Source: Lactococcus formosensis
GTDB taxonomy: Bacteria; Bacillota; Bacilli; Lactobacillales; Streptococcaceae
Direction of reading: 5' to 3'
DNA length: 64,000 nucleotides
Assembly: GCF_018403745.1 (NCBI RefSeq)
Contig: NZ_BOVP01000003.1
Span: forward strand, 333,582 to 397,581
The notes below the pieces were generated by a model. That model ran no database searches. It worked only from the letters and a program-made list of their open reading frames with translations, and was not told the DNA's origin. The translations under genes and the position numbers were made by a program. Below are positions 1 to 11,043 of the stretch, piece after piece. Positions within the stretch are counted from its first letter, which is position 1; every line of letters begins with the position of its first letter.

Positions 1-1
1 T

Positions 2-1954
2 GATGATTGGGCTGTTGTTTTCAAAGCGGAATCGCACAATCACCCAAGCTATGTTGAACCCTATGAAGGAGCGGCAACAGGTTCTGGCGGGATTATTCGT
101 GATATCTTTTCGATGGGTGCACGTCCAGTTGCTCTTTTAGATAGCCTTCGCTTTGGTCAGATTGACAATGCTAAAACACGTCACATTGTTGACCGCGTGA
201 CAGCTGGAATAGCAGGATATGGTAACTGTATCGGTATCCCTACGGTAGGTGGAGAAGTAGCTTTTGATGAATCTTATGCGGGAAATCCTTTAGTGAACGT
301 GATGTGTGTGGGCTTGATTGAGCATAAGCACATCCAAAAAGGACAAGCCAAAGGTGTGGGCAACACAATCATGTATGTCGGTGCGAAAACAGGACGTGAC
401 GGCATTCATGGTGCTTCCTTTGCCTCTCAGGAGTTTGGTTCAGGTTCTGAAACACAACGTTCTGCCGTTCAAGTGGGCGATCCTTTTATGGAAAAACTTT
501 TGTTAGAGGCTTGTCTCGAAGTGATTCATAATCATTCCGATATTCTTGTCGGCATTCAAGATATGGGTGCTGCTGGATTAGTTTCTTCAACTTCGGAAAT
601 GGCTTCGAAAGCTGGATCGGGTCTGAAACTTAATTTAGACTTAGTACCACAGCGTGAGACGAACATGACACCTTACGAAATGATGCTTTCAGAGTCGCAA
701 GAGCGGATGGTACTTTGCATTAAAAAAGGACATGAAGATGAAATCGTTGAGCTCTTTAAAAAGTACGAACTTGATGCGGTAAATATCGGTGAAGTCACTG
801 ATGATGGGATGTACACATTGTTCCATCAAGGTGAAAAGGTTGCCGAAATTCCAGTAGACTCTTTAGCTGAGGATGCACCGGTTTATTATCGTGAAATGAA
901 ACAACCCGCACGTATTGCTGCATTTGAAAAAGCCGAAAAATTTATCCCGGAAATCGCAAACGCAACAGAGGTTCTCAAAGAACTCCTTAGTCAACCAACG
1001 ATTGCGAGCAAGCGCAGTATTTATGAAACCTACGATAGCCGTGTAATGACCAATACAGTTGTTGCACCTGGATCTGATGCGGCAGTTATCCGCCTCCGTC
1101 ATTCCAATAAAGCTTTAGCAATGACAACAGACTGTAATGCGCGCTATCTCTACCTTGACCCTGAGGTTGGTGGACAAATAGCAGTCGCAGAAGCAGCGCG
1201 TAACATCATCGCCTCAGGTGGGAAACCTTTAGCTATTACGGACTGCCTTAATTTTGGAAATCCAGAAAAACCAGAACAATTTTATGAGTTAAGCAAGGCA
1301 TGCGATGGTATTTCGGAATCTTGTCGTGTGCTATCTACTCCAGTTATCTCGGGTAATGTTTCCCTTTATAACGAAACGAATGGTCAAGCAATTTTACCGA
1401 CACCAATGATTGGGATGGTTGGATTGATTGAAGATGTGGCACAGATTACGACACAAGATTTTAAAGAAACAGGTGACTTAATTTATCTTATCGGTGATAC
1501 TGGCGATGATTTCTCCGGTTCTGAAATTCAAAAAATGATGACAGGAGAGATTTCAGGTACGCTGAACTTTGATCTGCAAGCTGAAAAAGAAAATCAGGAA
1601 CGCGTACTAAAAGCAATCCAAGCCGGTCTGATTCAGTCCGCGCATGATTTATCTGAAGGTGGCTTAGCTGTAGCTCTTGTCGAGTCGGCTTTTGCGAATA
1701 ATAAAGGAATTTCGGTTCATTTTGATGGCAAAGTATCACAACTTTTCTCTGAAAGTCAAGGTCGCTTTATTCTCTCAGTTCGCCCAGAAGATGAAAAGAA
1801 TTTTGAAGAACTGATGGCAGGGAAAGCAAGCAAGTTAGGGCATGTTACAGACAAGTCAGAAATTAAAATTTCAGCAAAAGATGGTGAAATTTCCCTATCT
1901 ACTGAAGAAGCGAAAGCGATTTATGAAGGAGCGATTCCATGCCTTATGAAGTAA
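2..1954 (+). CDS. purL: Phosphoribosylformylglycinamidine synthase II, 5' truncated by window
   Basis: Makes FGAM from FGAR, ATP and ammonia/glutamine in cytosolic IMP synthesis. The reading frame is open from base 2, so the first visible ATG at 113 is internal and the start lies outside the window. The visible ~650 residues begin in the first AIRS-type domain ([20 protein letters not shown], nucleotide and FGAR site) and contain the second AIRS-like half with [16 protein letters not shown] near the end. This is the small PurL of Gram-positives, which lacks a fused glutaminase domain and works with PurS and PurQ (expected upstream). It overlaps purF by 16 bp, so the genes are translationally coupled. 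Frame, conserved motifs and operon context all agree. Confidence 0.97.
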   Translation, partial: DDWAVVFKAESHNHPSYVEPYEGAATGSGGIIRDIFSMGARPVALLDSLRFGQIDNAKTRHIVDRVTAGIAGYGNCIGIPTVGGEVAFDESYAGNPLVNVMCVGLIEHKHIQKGQAKGVGNTIMYVGAKTGRDGIHGASFASQEFGSGSETQRSAVQVGDPFMEKLLLEACLEVIHNHSDILVGIQDMGAAGLVSSTSEMASKAGSGLKLNLDLVPQRETNMTPYEMMLSESQERMVLCIKKGHEDEIVELFKKYELDAVNIGEVTDDGMYTLFHQGEKVAEIPVDSLAEDAPVYYREMKQPARIAAFEKAEKFIPEIANATEVLKELLSQPTIASKRSIYETYDSRVMTNTVVAPGSDAAVIRLRHSNKALAMTTDCNARYLYLDPEVGGQIAVAEAARNIIASGGKPLAITDCLNFGNPEKPEQFYELSKACDGISESCRVLSTPVISGNVSLYNETNGQAILPTPMIGMVGLIEDVAQITTQDFKETGDLIYLIGDTGDDFSGSEIQKMMTGEISGTLNFDLQAEKENQERVLKAIQAGLIQSAHDLSEGGLAVALVESAFANNKGISVHFDGKVSQLFSESQGRFILSVRPEDEKNFEELMAGKASKLGHVTDKSEIKISAKDGEISLSTEEAKAIYEGAIPCLMK

Positions 1955-3354
1955 AGTCCTTGAACGAAGAATGTGGCGTTTTTGGCATCTGGGGACATCC
2001 TGAAGCTGCACAACTGACTTATTTTGGACTTCATGCCTTGCAACACAGAGGACAAGAAGGTGCCGGTATTCTGTCAAATAATGATGGGCAACTTCAGCGG
2101 CATCGTGATTTAGGCTTGGTAACAGAAGTTTTTCGTCACGAAAAAGATTTACAAAAATTATCAGGGAAGGCAGCCATGGGCCATGTACGCTACGCCACAG
2201 CAGGTTCAGCAGAATTAAACAATATTCAGCCTTTTCATTTTAAATTTCAAGACACACAGCTTGGTCTAGCCCATAACGGTAACTTGACCAATGCCGTATC
2301 GCTACGACGTGAGTTAGAAGCACAAGGTGCTATCTTTTCTTCAAGTTCAGACACCGAAATTTTGGCGCATCTGATTCGCCGCAGCCATCATCCTGAATTT
2401 ATGGGAAAAGTAAAGGAAGCCTTGAATACTGTTAAAGGTGGCTTTGCTTATCTCTTGATGACAGAAGATTCGATGATTGCAGCTCTTGATTCTAATGGCT
2501 TCCGTCCTTTATCTATTGGGAAAATGGCGAACGGTGCGCTCGTTGTAGCCAGTGAAACCTGTGCTTTTGATGTTATTGGTGCAGAGTTTGTCCAGGAAGT
2601 CAAACCCGGTCAGATTATCCAAATTAATGATCAAGGCTTGCATGTTGAGCAGTTTACAGATAAGACCAATACACAAATTTGTTCAATGGAGTATATTTAC
2701 TTTGCACGTCCGGACAGTGTTATTGCAGGTGTCAATGTTCATACCGCACGTAAACAATCAGGGCGTATCTTAGCACGTGAGGCACAGGTAGATGCAGATA
2801 TTGTTATTGGTGTGCCAAATTCGTCACTCTCAGCAGCATCCGGATATGCAGAAGAATCTGGATTACCTTACGAAATGGGCTTGATTAAAAATCAATATGT
2901 GGCGCGTACATTTATTCAGCCTACGCAAGAATTAAGAGAACAAGGTGTACGGATGAAGCTCTCGGCTGTTTCCAGTGTAGTCGAAGGTAAAAAGGTTATC
3001 ATGGTGGACGATTCTATTGTACGTGGAACGACAAGCAGACGAATTGTGCGTTTACTTAAAGATGCCGGCGCTGCTGAAGTTCACGTTGTAATTGCGAGCC
3101 CACCGCTTGCTTATCCATGCTTTTATGGTATCGATATTCAAAAGCGAGAAGAATTGATTGCAGCGGAACACTCAGTCGATGAAATTTGCCAAATCATTGG
3201 AGCAGATAGTCTTACTTTTTTAAGCCAAGAAGGATTAGTTGAGGCTATCGGACATGATAATCTGTGTCTGTCTTACTTTGACGGTATATATCCGACGCCA
3301 CTTTACGATTACGAAGAAAATTACCTGAAATCTTTAGGAGGAAAAAATGTCTAA
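1939..3354 (+). CDS. purF: Amidophosphoribosyltransferase
   Basis: Commits PRPP to purine synthesis by forming phosphoribosylamine from PRPP and glutamine. The N-terminus carries an 11-residue propeptide before Cys12 (NEECGVFGI), the Ntn-hydrolase nucleophile exposed after cleavage. The phosphoribosyltransferase half has the PRPP loop [16 protein letters not shown] at about residues 352-367. At 471 aa it matches the Bacillus-type family length. It starts inside the end of purL (16-bp overlap) and overlaps purM by 8 bp, indicating a tightly packed operon. Bacillus-type PurF proteins often carry an Fe-S cluster; I did not assign its cysteines here. Confidence 0.97.
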   Translation: MPYEVKSLNEECGVFGIWGHPEAAQLTYFGLHALQHRGQEGAGILSNNDGQLQRHRDLGLVTEVFRHEKDLQKLSGKAAMGHVRYATAGSAELNNIQPFHFKFQDTQLGLAHNGNLTNAVSLRRELEAQGAIFSSSSDTEILAHLIRRSHHPEFMGKVKEALNTVKGGFAYLLMTEDSMIAALDSNGFRPLSIGKMANGALVVASETCAFDVIGAEFVQEVKPGQIIQINDQGLHVEQFTDKTNTQICSMEYIYFARPDSVIAGVNVHTARKQSGRILAREAQVDADIVIGVPNSSLSAASGYAEESGLPYEMGLIKNQYVARTFIQPTQELREQGVRMKLSAVSSVVEGKKVIMVDDSIVRGTTSRRIVRLLKDAGAAEVHVVIASPPLAYPCFYGIDIQKREELIAAEHSVDEICQIIGADSLTFLSQEGLVEAIGHDNLCLSYFDGIYPTPLYDYEENYLKSLGGKNV

Positions 3355-4360
3355 AAATGCTTATGCAAAGGCAGGAGTTGATGTTGAAGCGGGTTACCAA
3401 GTGGTTGATCGCATAAAAAAACACGCCGAAAAAACGAAAAGGCTGGGAGTTCTTGGAGGACTTGGAGGATTTGGAGCGGCATTTGATCTTTCGAAACTTG
3501 ATGTTAAGGAACCAGTGCTTATTTCTGGAACAGACGGAGTGGGTACAAAGCTGATGCTGGCTATTGAAGCAGACAAACATGACACGATTGGAATTGATTG
3601 TGTGGCCATGTGTGTTAATGATATCGTTGCAGCTGGAGCAGAACCACTCTACTTTCTTGACTATATCGCTACCGGGAGAAACCTTCCGGAAAAGCTCGAA
3701 AAAGTGGTTGCAGGTGTTGTCCAAGGATGTTTGCAGTCAGGTGCAGCCTTGATTGGCGGTGAAACAGCAGAAATGCCAGATATGTATGGTACAGATGATT
3801 ATGACCTTGCAGGTTTTGCTGTCGGTATTGCCGAAAAGTCAGCCCTAATCGATGGCTCCAAGAATGTTGAGGCAGGTGATATCTTATTAGGGCTTCCTTC
3901 CTCCGGCATTCATTCGAACGGTTACTCGCTCGTCCGGAAAATCTTTAAAGATTTTGATAAACAAGAAATTCTTCCTGAGCTGGAACGCCCCCTTGGAGAA
4001 GAGTTACTTGAACCCACTCATATCTACGTCCAAGAGCTCTTACCGCTCATAAAGGACAATATGATTAAAGGAATATCGCACATTACAGGAGGCGGTTTTT
4101 ATGAAAATCTTCCGCGAATGTTTAGTGATCAATTAACTGCTGAAATTATAGAAGATAGCTGGGAGATTTTGCCTATTTTCAAAGCTTTGGAGAAATACGG
4201 TCAAGTTCCTCATGACGAAATGTTCCAGATTTTCAATATGGGAATTGGCATGGTCCTCGCTGTTGCTCCAGAACAGGCTGAAGAAGTGAAGCAAAGAGTA
4301 AAATGCTACGAAATTGGAAAAATTACGCCTCGTGTGAAACAAGCGGTAATTATAAAATGA
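3347..4360 (+). CDS. purM: Phosphoribosylformylglycinamidine cyclo-ligase (AIR synthetase)
   Basis: ATP-dependent closure of FGAM to AIR. The 337-aa protein begins [20 protein letters not shown], typical of the family, and carries [15 protein letters not shown] and [11 protein letters not shown] in the AIRS N-domain, then [12 protein letters not shown] and the C-terminal [16 protein letters not shown]. The ribosome site AGGAGG lies just before the ATG, inside the end of purF. It overlaps purN by the four bases ATGA, so PurN translation is probably coupled to it. Length and motifs are normal. Confidence 0.97.
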   Translation: MSKNAYAKAGVDVEAGYQVVDRIKKHAEKTKRLGVLGGLGGFGAAFDLSKLDVKEPVLISGTDGVGTKLMLAIEADKHDTIGIDCVAMCVNDIVAAGAEPLYFLDYIATGRNLPEKLEKVVAGVVQGCLQSGAALIGGETAEMPDMYGTDDYDLAGFAVGIAEKSALIDGSKNVEAGDILLGLPSSGIHSNGYSLVRKIFKDFDKQEILPELERPLGEELLEPTHIYVQELLPLIKDNMIKGISHITGGGFYENLPRMFSDQLTAEIIEDSWEILPIFKALEKYGQVPHDEMFQIFNMGIGMVLAVAPEQAEEVKQRVKCYEIGKITPRVKQAVIIK

Positions 4361-4899
4361 GGATTGCCGTTTTTGCCTCAGGATCAGGATCCAACTTTGA
4401 AGCTCTTGCTCAAGCTTTTCCCGCTGAAGTTCAGCTCTTATTCTCGGATAAGATTGAGGCTTATGCTCTACAAAGAGCACAGCAGCTCAAGATAGCTGCT
4501 GTCAGCTTTACCTTAAAATCTTTTGCTGATAAGCAAAGTTATGAAGAAGCCTTAGTTGCTTTGCTCCGTGAACATCAGATTGATTTGATTTGTCTTGCAG
4601 GTTATATGAAAATTGTTGGTCCTACTCTTTTGCAAGCTTATGAAGGTCGGATCATTAATATTCATCCATCATATCTGCCAGCTTTTGCGGGTTCAGCTCA
4701 TGCTTTAGACGAATCCTGGCAAGCTCAAGAAGGCTTGGGAATCACAGTGCATTGGGTGGATTCTGGAGTCGATACAGGAGAAATTTTAGCCCAGCAGCAG
4801 CTTGATTATTACCCAGAACTCGCCGAATATGAAAAAAAGCTCCATCAAATAGAGCATGAATTGTATATAAAAGTAGTAGAAGAGCTTATCAAAAAATAG
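4357..4899 (+). CDS. purN: Phosphoribosylglycinamide formyltransferase
   Basis: Transfers the formyl group of 10-formyl-THF to GAR. The start is set at the ATG of an ATGA overlap with purM. The protein then begins [19 protein letters not shown], the normal PurN N-terminus; an upstream in-frame ATG at 4303 would add 18 unrelated residues read from purM DNA. The catalytic Asn/His pair lies in [11 protein letters not shown] (about residues 103-113) and the catalytic Asp in [11 protein letters not shown]. Length 180 aa fits a short Firmicute PurN. Confidence 0.95.
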   Translation: MRIAVFASGSGSNFEALAQAFPAEVQLLFSDKIEAYALQRAQQLKIAAVSFTLKSFADKQSYEEALVALLREHQIDLICLAGYMKIVGPTLLQAYEGRIINIHPSYLPAFAGSAHALDESWQAQEGLGITVHWVDSGVDTGEILAQQQLDYYPELAEYEKKLHQIEHELYIKVVEELIKK

Positions 4900-4939
4900 T
4901 AAAAGCTATTATAAACTTAAAAATAGAAAAGGAATAAAA

Positions 4940-6490
4940 ATGACTAAACGTGCGCTTATCAGTGTGTCGGATAAAAATGGAATTGTTGAATTGGCTGAGT
5001 CTTTAAGTAAACTCGGTTTTGAAATTATCTCAACTGGCGGAACTAAAAAAGCTTTGGATGAAGCAGGAATTGCAACCTTAGCGATTGAAGAAGTGACGCA
5101 GTTTCCGGAAATGATGGATGGACGTGTGAAAACATTACATCCAATGATTCATGGTGGACTTTTGGCACGACGTGATTTGGACAGCCATCTAGCTGCCTTA
5201 GAAGAGCACAATATTACACCCATTGACTTGGTTGTTGTCAATCTTTATCCTTTCAAAGAGACACTCTTGTCAGGAGCTGATCATCAAACAATTGTCGAGA
5301 ATATTGATATTGGTGGTCCTTCAATGTTACGTTCTGCAGCAAAAAATCATGCAGACGTTACTGTTCTTGTTGATCCAAGTGACTATGCTATGGTTCTCGA
5401 AGAATTCGAAAAAGCTGGTGAAACAAGCTTAGGACTTCGTCAACGTTTGGCTGCCAAAGTTTTTCGACATACTGCTGCTTATGATGCGCTCATTGCACAA
5501 TATTTAACAGAAAAATTTTCTGCTCCGGAGGAGAAACCTGAAAAGCTGACATTGACCTATGATTTAAAACAAGGGATGCGTTATGGTGAAAATCCACAAC
5601 AAGATGCAGATTTTTATGAAAATGCCCTTCCAACTGCTTATTCGATTGGGCAAAGTGTGCAATTACACGGTAAAGAATTATCTTACAACAATGTGCGTGA
5701 TGCAGATGCAGCCTTGCAAATTGCGCGTGATTTTACGGAGCAACCAACTGTTGTGGCGCTTAAGCACATGAATCCTTGCGGCATTGGTCAAGGGGGGACG
5801 ATTGGGCAAGCTTGGGATTACGCTTATGAAGCAGATCCTGTTTCAATCTTCGGAGGTATTGTCGTTTTAAATCGTCCAGTTGACCCAAAAACAGCTGAGA
5901 AAATGAGCAAAATCTTTTTAGAAATCATTATTGCACCGGCATTTTCTGATGAAGCACTAACAATTTTAACGAAAAAGAAAAATATTCGTTTGCTTACGCT
6001 TGATTTTGAACAAATTGGTGCATCAGAAAAAGAAGCGATGATTACAGGTGTGCTTGGAGGTGTCTTAGTACAGGAGCAAGATGTTGTTGCAGAACAAGAA
6101 GAAAGTTGGACAGTAGCAACGCAAGCTCAACCAGATACAAAACAATGGGAAGCGCTAAAATTTGCATGGAAAGCGGTCAAATATGTGAAGTCTAACGGTA
6201 TCATTGTCACAAATGAACATCAAACACTTGGGGTTGGGCCAGGTCAAACCAACCGTGTAGCTTCAGTGAAAATAGCAATTGAAGCAGCGCAGGAAAAAGA
6301 TCTAGATAATGCTGTGCTTGCCTCTGATGCTTTCTTCCCCTTTGCAGATAATATTGATGAGATTGCCAAATCTGGCATCAAAGCGATTGTCCAACCAGGT
6401 GGTTCCGTTCGCGATCAAGAAGTCATTGAAGCCTGTGACAAGTATGGCATCACAATGGTCTTTACAGACGTGAGACATTTCCGTCACTAA
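4940..6490 (+). CDS. purH: Bifunctional AICAR formyltransferase / IMP cyclohydrolase
   Basis: Last two steps to IMP. The N-terminal MGS-like cyclohydrolase domain (about residues 1-145) has [14 protein letters not shown] and [17 protein letters not shown]. The formyltransferase half has YGENPQQDA and the catalytic [12 protein letters not shown] segment near residue 275. The 516-aa length is normal. It follows purN after 40 bp with its own AAAGGA-type ribosome site, and a strong bidirectional hairpin overlaps its stop, so it ends the purL-purH transcript. I see no internal PurBox before it. Confidence 0.97.
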   Translation: MTKRALISVSDKNGIVELAESLSKLGFEIISTGGTKKALDEAGIATLAIEEVTQFPEMMDGRVKTLHPMIHGGLLARRDLDSHLAALEEHNITPIDLVVVNLYPFKETLLSGADHQTIVENIDIGGPSMLRSAAKNHADVTVLVDPSDYAMVLEEFEKAGETSLGLRQRLAAKVFRHTAAYDALIAQYLTEKFSAPEEKPEKLTLTYDLKQGMRYGENPQQDADFYENALPTAYSIGQSVQLHGKELSYNNVRDADAALQIARDFTEQPTVVALKHMNPCGIGQGGTIGQAWDYAYEADPVSIFGGIVVLNRPVDPKTAEKMSKIFLEIIIAPAFSDEALTILTKKKNIRLLTLDFEQIGASEKEAMITGVLGGVLVQEQDVVAEQEESWTVATQAQPDTKQWEALKFAWKAVKYVKSNGIIVTNEHQTLGVGPGQTNRVASVKIAIEAAQEKDLDNAVLASDAFFPFADNIDEIAKSGIKAIVQPGGSVRDQEVIEACDKYGITMVFTDVRHFRH

Positions 6491-6528
6491 TAAAAAAAGC
6501 TAGACGAGAGTTTAGCTTTTTTTATTAG
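6487..6528. terminator. Bidirectional terminator between purH and treR
   Basis: A perfect 16-bp inverted repeat (arms 6487-6502 and 6513-6528, CTAATAAAAAAAGCTA and its complement) with a 10-nt loop. A/T tracts on both sides let it end both convergent genes. The treR stop codon and the end of purH lie inside the arms. Confidence 0.9.
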
Positions 6529-7241
6529 TGTTTCTGCCGTCTAGAAAATTCCGTAAAGCGAAACTTATCAACTTGATGTCGGCTTTCGGTGTACTGGAAA
6601 ACATTATTATTGGCGAGATAAACATGACTGCGCACACTCACGACATGGCGGTCTTTTGGGTTTAAATCCAAGTAAGTTTTGTCTTCATCGTTGGCGAAGT
6701 CAATCGTGATTTCTTTTTGAGCATATGAAATGTCGAGGTTAACTTGGTCTTCAAGGTAGGAATAAAGAGAAGACTTTACTTTTTCTCTTGTCATATTGGG
6801 TGCTGTAGAAGCTAAGATGTAGTCACGATCTAGGATAACAAACTGCTCATCAATATTTCGTCGACGGAGGATGTGAAAGGCCTGAGTACCTTCTTCAAAA
6901 AAAGAAAGTTCTGAGAGTTCTTTATCTACAGTTATTTTTTCAAAAATTAATATTTCGGTAGTTGAGCTGAAGTTTAAAGAGTCTTTGAGCTCTTTGAAAG
7001 AAGTTAAACCTGAAATGGGGAACATCAATCTCTCCCTTGGAATAACAATGGAGCCAAAGCCATGACGGCGTTGAATAATCCCGTTTTCTTCCAAGATTTT
7101 TAGTGCTTGTCGTACCGTTGCGCGGCTAGTTTGATAGAGCACTGTAAGCTGGTTTTCACTGGGCAGGAGCTCATTTTCGGGATATCTTCCATCATGGATT
7201 TTTTTTTCCAAATCCCGAAGAATAATTTCGTACTTTTTCAT
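6525..7241 (-). CDS. treR: GntR/UTRA trehalose operon repressor
   Basis: 238-aa GntR-family regulator. The winged helix sits at about residues 10-70 (NQLTVLYQTSRATVRQALKI, then RRHGFGSIV in the wing), followed by a UTRA ligand domain that in TreR binds trehalose 6-phosphate. It is divergent from the trehalose PTS operon, and an 18-bp perfect palindrome of the TreR-operator type sits between the genes at the downstream +1. Function is inferred from family and context; the sugar is fixed by the treA product downstream. Its 3' end shares a terminator with purH. Confidence 0.88.
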   Translation of the reverse strand: MKKYEIILRDLEKKIHDGRYPENELLPSENQLTVLYQTSRATVRQALKILEENGIIQRRHGFGSIVIPRERLMFPISGLTSFKELKDSLNFSSTTEILIFEKITVDKELSELSFFEEGTQAFHILRRRNIDEQFVILDRDYILASTAPNMTREKVKSSLYSYLEDQVNLDISYAQKEITIDFANDEDKTYLDLNPKDRHVVSVRSHVYLANNNVFQYTESRHQVDKFRFTEFSRRQKH

Positions 7242-7283
7242 AATCTAAGTGTAACAAAAAAGCACTTTAAGTTAAAGTAAAAA

Positions 7284-7298
7284 TATAACCGCTTGCAA
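7284..7298 (-). promoter_or_regulatory. Candidate cre (CcpA) site
   Basis: Read on the reverse strand, TTGCAAGCGGTTATA differs at one position from the cre consensus WTGNAARCGNWWWCA. It overlaps the -35 box of the trehalose operon promoter, a position suited to carbon catabolite repression. Confidence 0.5.
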
Positions 7299-7321
7299 AA
7301 CCGCTTTCATTTTGCTATTAT
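7293..7321 (+). promoter_or_regulatory. Promoter of trehalose operon
   Basis: -35 TTGCAA (7293-7298), 17-nt spacer, -10 TATTAT (7316-7321). The TreR palindrome begins two bases after the -10, so bound repressor would cover the start site. Confidence 0.7.
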
Positions 7322-7322
7322 A

Positions 7323-7340
7323 AACTTGTACGTACAAGTT
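7323..7340. promoter_or_regulatory. TreR operator
   Basis: AACTTGTACGTACAAGTT is an 18-bp perfect palindrome with the TTGTAnnTACAA core known for Bacillus TreR operators, placed directly downstream of the -10 box. Confidence 0.8.
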
Positions 7341-7370
7341 GTGATTTATTTTTATTAAAGGAGAATAAAA

Positions 7371-7856
7371 GTGTTTGGTTTTGGAAAGAAAAAAATTGTG
7401 AGTGAAGATAAAAATCTTTATGCACCTTTAGCAGGTACAGTTATTGGCTTGGAAAAGGTTTCCGACCCTGTATTTGCCAAAAAAGTTATGGGGGATGGTT
7501 ATGCTATTGAACCTACAAGTACTGAAATTGTCAGTCCAGTAGCAGGAGAAGTCAGTCTAGTACAAGGACATGCTATCGGCTTCAAGCGTGTAGATGGCTT
7601 AGAAGTATTGCTTCATTTAGGGATTGATACAGTAAGTTTAAATGGACAACCTTTTCAGATTAAGGTTAAGGTAGGCGATATAGTCGACGGCGGTGATGCT
7701 CTGGGACAGGTCAATTGGAAAGAAGTGGAAGCAGCGGGTCTACCACTTACGAGTATGATTTTAATTACAAATACAAATGAAATGCTCAATAGTCTTACCG
7801 TTAAAAAAGGAAGTGCTCAAGCAGGTGATATGTTGGGTCAAGCAACTGCAAAATAA
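7371..7856 (+). CDS. PTS glucose-family EIIA protein (trehalose)
   Basis: 161-aa free-standing EIIA of the glucose superfamily, which passes phosphate from HPr to the EIIB domain of the next protein. The phospho-accepting His is in LEVLLHLGIDTV at about residue 83; YAPLAGTVIGLEKVSDPVF is the usual N-terminal signature. The start is GTG at 7371 with AAAGGAG seven bases upstream. It is the first gene of the treR-controlled operon, 12 bp before the EIIBC gene. Many trehalose EII proteins lack their own EIIA domain and borrow one; here a dedicated EIIA is supplied in the operon. Confidence 0.9.
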   Translation: MFGFGKKKIVSEDKNLYAPLAGTVIGLEKVSDPVFAKKVMGDGYAIEPTSTEIVSPVAGEVSLVQGHAIGFKRVDGLEVLLHLGIDTVSLNGQPFQIKVKVGDIVDGGDALGQVNWKEVEAAGLPLTSMILITNTNEMLNSLTVKKGSAQAGDMLGQATAK

Positions 7857-7868
7857 AAAGGAGAAAAC

Positions 7869-9413
7869 ATGGCAGATTACAAAAAATTAGCAACAGAAAT
7901 CATTGCTGCTGTTGGCGGTGAAGAAAATATCACAAAGGTAATTCACTGTATTACACGCTTACGTTTTTATTTAGTCGACAAAGAAAAAGCAGATAATGAA
8001 AAGCTTGAAGCAATGGATGGTGTTGCCGGTGTTGTCTACAATGCAAATCTGGGGCAGTACCAAGTAGTTATCGGTCAAGCCGTTGAGGATGTCTATGACG
8101 AAATTGTTGCCCAGTTGGGGAGTCGTGTAGTGGATGGTGAAAGTAGTGAAAATGTCGAGGAAACAAAAGTTTCTAAAAATCCAATCATTCGTGCTTTTCA
8201 AGTTGTAGTTGGAACAATTACGGGGTCAATGATGCCGATTATTGGTTTATTAGCTGCTGGTGGTATGATTAATGGGATTCTTAACATGTTTGTTAAAGGA
8301 AACCATATTTTTGAACTTATTAGTCCGACAGATCCAACCTATATTATTATTTCAACAATGGCGATGGCACCATTCTACTTTCTTCCTGTCTTGGTCGGCT
8401 ATGCTGCTGCTAAACAGTTAGGTTCAGACCCATTTGTCGTGGCTGCAGTTGGTGGATTTATGATTCACCCTGCTTTACAAGGCTTAGTTGCAGCACCTAA
8501 TGTTATTGAGAAAGGAGAGATTGTAGCTGGAAAAGCACCAGTCGTCATGGAATTATTTGGCGTAACTTTTAATACAAGTTATTTTAATATTCCTGTTAGC
8601 TTGCCAAATTATGCTTATACTATTTTCCCGATTATTGTAGCAGCTTGGATGGCTAAACCAATCGGTGCTTGGCTTAAGAAACACATGCCTTTAGCGCTTC
8701 GTTCGATTTTTGTACCGATGATTACTTTCTTTGTTGTGGCTTCATTAGTACTCTTGTTGGTAGGACCCGTAATTAGTATTGTTTCCTCTGCGCTTGCTTC
8801 AGTCATTACAGGATTGATTAATCTTAATCTCACAATAGCAGGAGCAATTATTGGTGGACTTTACCAAGTTCTAGTTATCTTTGGTCTCCATTGGTTGGTT
8901 ATTCCTATCTTGACGCAACAAATCGTAACAACAGGAGAATCAAACATTAATATGATTGTTTCCTTTACAATGTTGGCACAAGGTGCAGGTGCTCTAGCTG
9001 TCTTTCTTAAAACACGCCAACAAAGTCTTAAAGGGTTAGCTTTACCAGCAGCGATTTCGGCTTTTTGTGGGGTAACTGAGCCAGCCATGTATGGGATTAA
9101 CTTGAAATATATTCGTGTTTTCATTATGAGTTCGATTGGTGCAGCTGCAGGCGCTGCGGTTGCTGGCTTATTTGATCTGCATATGTATGGCTTCTCAGGC
9201 TCACTTATTGGTTTCCCTAACTTTGCTGCAACAACAAATCCTTTGACTCATGCTGCAGGTAACCCTAACAACTTTATCTACTTTTGGATTGCGACAGCTG
9301 TTTGTATTGTTGTATCCATGACATTGGTATGGTTCTTTGGTTTCAAAGATTCAGATACAATGGGAACAGGACTTGAAAAGAAAAACGTCTTTAAATCAGC
9401 CGTAAATAAATAA
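7869..9413 (+). CDS. treP: PTS trehalose transporter subunit EIIBC
   Basis: Imports and phosphorylates trehalose at the membrane. The EIIB domain (residues 1-85) has the phospho-Cys27 in VIHCITRLRFYL. A linker leads to a ~10-segment EIIC domain containing GITGSMMPIIGLLAAGG-like and FGLHWLVIPIL segments and the conserved GVTEPAMYGINL motif. The 514-aa length fits glucose/sucrose-family EIIBC without EIIA. It lies between the EIIA gene and treA, giving trehalose 6-phosphate as product. Specificity is assigned from the downstream hydrolase and TreR. Confidence 0.88.
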   Translation: MADYKKLATEIIAAVGGEENITKVIHCITRLRFYLVDKEKADNEKLEAMDGVAGVVYNANLGQYQVVIGQAVEDVYDEIVAQLGSRVVDGESSENVEETKVSKNPIIRAFQVVVGTITGSMMPIIGLLAAGGMINGILNMFVKGNHIFELISPTDPTYIIISTMAMAPFYFLPVLVGYAAAKQLGSDPFVVAAVGGFMIHPALQGLVAAPNVIEKGEIVAGKAPVVMELFGVTFNTSYFNIPVSLPNYAYTIFPIIVAAWMAKPIGAWLKKHMPLALRSIFVPMITFFVVASLVLLLVGPVISIVSSALASVITGLINLNLTIAGAIIGGLYQVLVIFGLHWLVIPILTQQIVTTGESNINMIVSFTMLAQGAGALAVFLKTRQQSLKGLALPAAISAFCGVTEPAMYGINLKYIRVFIMSSIGAAAGAAVAGLFDLHMYGFSGSLIGFPNFAATTNPLTHAAGNPNNFIYFWIATAVCIVVSMTLVWFFGFKDSDTMGTGLEKKNVFKSAVNK

Positions 9414-9432
9414 GAAACAAAAGGAAAAAACT

Positions 9433-11043
9433 ATGACATTGAGCGAAAAAGTCATCTATCAAATTTACCCTAAATCATTCTTCGACACTACGGGAAATGG
9501 TATTGGGGACCTCAGAGGAGTAACGGAAAAATTACCTTATTTGGCGGAATTAGGAATCGATATGATTTGGCTTAATCCTTTTTATCCCAGCCCGCAAAGA
9601 GATAATGGTTATGATATTTCTGACTATACTAATATAGATCCAGTATTTGGTGATTTTAAAGATTTTGATCAAATGGTAGCGCGTGGTAAAGAGTTAGGTA
9701 TTGAATTTATGCTGGATATGGTTTTGAATCATGTTTCAACAGAACATGAATGGTTTAAAAAAGCACTTGCCGGTGATAAATATTACCAAGATTTCTTCAT
9801 TATTAGAGATGAGCCTACGGATTGGATGTCAAAATTTGGCGGCAATGCTTGGGCACCATTTGGCGACACTGGTAAATATTATCTTCATCTTTATGATATT
9901 TCTCAAGCCGACTTAAATTGGCGTAATCCCAATGTACGCAAAGAACTGTTTGAAGTTGTCAATTTTTGGCGCGATAAAGGTATATCAGGCTTTCGTTTCG
10001 ACGTGATTAACGTTATTGGAAAAGATGAAATACTTAAAAATAATCCAGAATTTGATGGGAAATTTGAGTATACTGATAAACCAATCACTCATGAATATCT
10101 GAAAATGCTCAATGCGGCTACTTTTGGCCAAGACGAATATGCTATAACTGTGGGAGAAATGAGCTCAACGTCAATCGAAAACAGTATTCTCTATACACAA
10201 CCAGAGCGAAGAGAACTTAGTATGGTTTTTAATTTCCACCATCTAAAAACAGATTACAAAGATGGTGATAAATGGACCAAAGTTCCCTTTGATTTTCAAG
10301 CGCTCAAAGAGCTTTTCCATGAATGGGGCGAAAAAATGTCACAAGGTGGCGGCTGGAATGCTACATTTTGGAATAATCATGATCAACCTCGAGCGCTCAA
10401 TCGTTTTGTGGATGTGAAAAATTTCCGTATAAAAGGAGCGACGATGTTGGCTGCTGCGATTCATCTCAGCCGTGGTACACCTTTTATTTATATGGGTGAA
10501 GAAATTGGTATGATTGATCCTGATTATGATTCTGTCACCGATTACCAAGATTTAGAAGCTCTGAATGCTTACGAAAGACTTTTGAAACAAGGAAAAACAG
10601 AATCCGAAGCATTTGAAATAATCAGCAGTAAATCACGTGATAATTCAAGAACACCGATGCAATGGGACGATAGTACAAATGCGGGCTTTAGTAAAGGAGA
10701 GCCGTGGCTGAAGCTGGGCAAACATACCGACGTTAACCTGAAAAGAGATAAAAACGGAGAAATCTATAATTTCTATAAAGAAATGATTCGTTTACGAAAA
10801 ACGGAAAAAATTATTTCTGAGGGAGATTATAAAGCTGCACTTAAAGATTCAGAGCACATTTATGCTTTTGTGCGTGAATACGAAGGTCAACGTTTACTTG
10901 TGTTGAATAACTTTGCCAATCACAGTGTGAACTTTAGCTTACCACAAGGGTTTGAAGATGTCGAAGTCTTTGTAAATAACTATGACTCATACAAGTCTGA
11001 AACACTGGCGCCTTATCAGTCAGTTGCTTTATTAGCCAAATAG
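9433..11043 (+). CDS. treA: Trehalose-6-phosphate hydrolase (GH13)
   Basis: Cytosolic alpha-phosphotrehalase splitting trehalose 6-phosphate to glucose and glucose 6-phosphate. GH13 landmarks are IYPKSFFDTTGNGIGDL (start of the barrel), the nucleophile Asp190 in GFRFDVINVIG, the acid/base Glu242 in TVGEMSS, and Asp317 in WNNHDQPRAL. The 536-aa length fits TreA/TreC and related oligo-1,6-glucosidases; context with EIIBC and TreR picks TreA. L. lactis is known to use a phosphorylase (TrePP) at this step, so the route here differs. No phosphorylase or beta-phosphoglucomutase gene is adjacent. Confidence 0.88.
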   Translation: MTLSEKVIYQIYPKSFFDTTGNGIGDLRGVTEKLPYLAELGIDMIWLNPFYPSPQRDNGYDISDYTNIDPVFGDFKDFDQMVARGKELGIEFMLDMVLNHVSTEHEWFKKALAGDKYYQDFFIIRDEPTDWMSKFGGNAWAPFGDTGKYYLHLYDISQADLNWRNPNVRKELFEVVNFWRDKGISGFRFDVINVIGKDEILKNNPEFDGKFEYTDKPITHEYLKMLNAATFGQDEYAITVGEMSSTSIENSILYTQPERRELSMVFNFHHLKTDYKDGDKWTKVPFDFQALKELFHEWGEKMSQGGGWNATFWNNHDQPRALNRFVDVKNFRIKGATMLAAAIHLSRGTPFIYMGEEIGMIDPDYDSVTDYQDLEALNAYERLLKQGKTESEAFEIISSKSRDNSRTPMQWDDSTNAGFSKGEPWLKLGKHTDVNLKRDKNGEIYNFYKEMIRLRKTEKIISEGDYKAALKDSEHIYAFVREYEGQRLLVLNNFANHSVNFSLPQGFEDVEVFVNNYDSYKSETLAPYQSVALLAK

